From the NCBI GenBank assembly GCA_035519535.1, contig DATIWF010000020.1:1-15603 (forward strand): a stretch of DNA of 15,603 bases, in the 5' to 3' direction. The translations under genes were made by a program, and so were the position numbers. The notes under the pieces were generated by a model, which was not told the DNA's origin, did no database searches, and saw only the letters and a program-made list of their open reading frames with translations. Below are positions 14,279 to 15,603 of this stretch, one piece after another (position 1 is the stretch's first letter; each line of letters starts with the position of its first letter). Source of the DNA: DATEGZ01 sp035519535. GTDB taxonomy: Bacteria; Acidobacteriota; Vicinamibacteria; Vicinamibacterales; SCN-69-37.

Positions 14279-15603
14279 CTATTCAATCCGGATCGCCACC
14301 TCACGGGTTGCCTGGTGTGTTCCATCCGAGGCCGAGACCACAAGGCGGTAAGGCCCAACGGGAAGACCCTTTAGCGGGACCGCGACGGTCACCGCCGGCG
14401 CGGCGCCTGACCCGAGAGTCCACGGCACCCGCGCCCGATCGGCCCCGTCGCCTCCAACCAACGTGGCCGCGCCCGTGACGGCGGCGGCGGTGGAGGGCCG
14501 TCGCACCTGGAAGAAGACGCGAATCGTGTCGGCCGCGCTGAAGACGCGCGTCAGCGACGGCGCGAAGGGCAGCGACACCCCCAGCACGGGCGCCGCGTGC
14601 AACACGCTTGGCAGGTCGGCATCCGGGCGGCCCGAGCTCACGGCCAGCCCGCTCAGCGCGACCGGCGTGTCCTTCACGTCCGGCACGTCAATCTGGAGAT
14701 AGACGCTGCCGGATTTGGCGAGGGTCTTCGATATCGCCGACGCGCGCAGTTGATACGGGCCCGGCGAAAGCGGCAAGACGCTCTGCAGGCGGAACGTGCC
14801 TCCCGCGTGGCCGGCGGCGACGGGCCATTCGACGTCGATCCGGCGGGTGTCGCTGGCCGTGACTTTCTTCTTCGTGAGGTCCGCGGCGTAGACCGCGAAC
14901 TCCACCGTGTCTGGGGCGCGCACGCTGGCGCCCGGCAGATCCGCGTCGCCGCTGACCTCGAGCGTCGCGAGCACCTGCAGCTTCGACCCGCTGCCGAAGA
15001 ACGGCACGGCGCCCAGCCGTAGCGGCAGCTCCGTCTTCGGCATGACCGGCGCGACGAGATTCTCGAGCGGGCTGTCGTTCTTCGGTGGGGCCGGTGGTCC
15101 GCCTGGCTGGTAGCCGTGCCGATGCCGCACCGTGAGGCCCGGCCGGTTCACGCGCACGTCGAGCGGGTGGTAGCTCTTGTCCTTCGGGTCGGCGGGGTAG
15201 AAGCCGAGCAGGTAGTAGTTGTCGAGGTCGTCGAGCAGCCGCGCCATGCCGCGCTCGAGATCGTTGGCGTGCACGGCGAACCCGCCCGTCTCGCGCGCCA
15301 CCGGATCGAGCGGCGCGCCGCGGTCCGTCGGGCCCCCTGGATTGACGGGGTAGACGGCGACGCTCGACTTGTGCAGTTTCTCGACCATGCCGACGAGTGC
15401 GTCACATTGCATCGCCGTCATTGGAAAATCGATCGTCAAACCGGGCCAACAGGGATCGAGCCCGTACTTCGGTGTGTGCAGCGCGGCCGTTGTCATGTTC
15501 GCGCCTTCAACACCAGCCGAGATCCACACCATCGCCTTGCGGCGCCCGTCGTTCGCGCCCATCATTCGTGCGACGTCTTCGACGGTCCGATAAGCGTGAA
15601 ACT
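14279..15603 (-). CDS. VWA-domain protein (VWFA-related Acidobacterial family), 5' end beyond window
   Basis: The minus frame is open to the right edge (it begins FHAYRTVEDVARMMGANDG) and ends at TAG 14279-14281, giving about 440 visible residues. The visible start matches the second half of a VWA domain: GRRKAMVWISAGVEG is the strand-loop just before the usual last acidic metal-site position, followed by SSVAVYPVNPGG. After that comes the family's closing segment (YYLLGFYPADPKDKSYHPLD, then VRHRHGYQPGG). About 260 further residues are beta-rich with no cysteines and look like one or two immunoglobulin-like or similar sandwich domains, ending in a strand pair (VGPYRLVVSASDGTHQATRE). The signal peptide and the DxSxS motif should lie outside the window. 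It shares its core with the shorter VWA protein at 6848-7720. Function is unknown. It lies upstream of the hydroxylase genes on the same strand, but the 111-bp gap leaves co-transcription open. Confidence 0.88.
   Translation of the reverse strand, partial: FHAYRTVEDVARMMGANDGRRKAMVWISAGVEGANMTTAALHTPKYGLDPCWPGLTIDFPMTAMQCDALVGMVEKLHKSSVAVYPVNPGGPTDRGAPLDPVARETGGFAVHANDLERGMARLLDDLDNYYLLGFYPADPKDKSYHPLDVRVNRPGLTVRHRHGYQPGGPPAPPKNDSPLENLVAPVMPKTELPLRLGAVPFFGSGSKLQVLATLEVSGDADLPGASVRAPDTVEFAVYAADLTKKKVTASDTRRIDVEWPVAAGHAGGTFRLQSVLPLSPGPYQLRASAISKTLAKSGSVYLQIDVPDVKDTPVALSGLAVSSGRPDADLPSVLHAAPVLGVSLPFAPSLTRVFSAADTIRVFFQVRRPSTAAAVTGAATLVGGDGADRARVPWTLGSGAAPAVTVAVPLKGLPVGPYRLVVSASDGTHQATREVAIRIE

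Overview
The window looks like chromosomal DNA of a high-GC soil-type Acidobacteriota, probably of the Vicinamibacteria kind. The evidence is two proteins with the VWA-type domain typical of that phylum (long known as the 'VWFA-related Acidobacterial domain'), many exported enzymes, Gly/Arg-rich low-complexity insertions in several of them, and strong GC bias that leaves long meaningless open frames opposite real genes. Phylum placement is inference. I see no tRNA, rRNA, CRISPR array, phage or transposase gene.

Layout. Positions 1-5456 (minus strand) hold the first ~1,818 codons of a giant cyclic beta-1,2-glucan synthase (NdvB/Cgs type: membrane segments, GT84 transferase, glycoamylase-like domain, start of a GH94 phosphorylase domain); its 3' end lies beyond the left edge. 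Divergent from it, 5577-7720 (plus) is a translationally coupled pair: an exported TPR-like protein and an exported VWA protein overlapping by ATGA. Convergent with these, 7749-8900 (minus) encodes an exported protein of unknown function with a Rossmann-like glycine motif. It is divergent from 9007-10905 (plus), an exported M28-family zinc aminopeptidase with a complete two-zinc ligand set.

The right third (minus strand) reads as one transcriptional direction: a large VWA-domain protein cut by the right edge (15603-14279), a short spacer with small direct repeats, then a periplasmic molybdenum hydroxylase made of a [2Fe-2S] subunit (14167-13673) and a Tat-exported molybdopterin subunit (13676-11454, ATGA overlap), followed by a small exported cytochrome c (11363-10932). 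These three probably form one oxidase module: substrate hydroxylated at the Mo centre, electrons passed through the Fe-S subunit to the cytochrome and the respiratory chain.

The most striking non-coding structure is a 110-bp nested palindrome at 11341-11450, between the molybdopterin subunit and the cytochrome. It has perfect 29-bp outer arms, a symmetric 8/8 internal bulge, a perfect 16-bp inner stem and a 4-base loop. The outer arm contains the start codon and first seven codons of the cytochrome gene, so the gene's beginning exists twice in mirror image and could be locked in RNA structure. It may be a small palindromic mobile repeat (REP/MITE-like) that became part of a gene, or an inverted duplication made by template switching.
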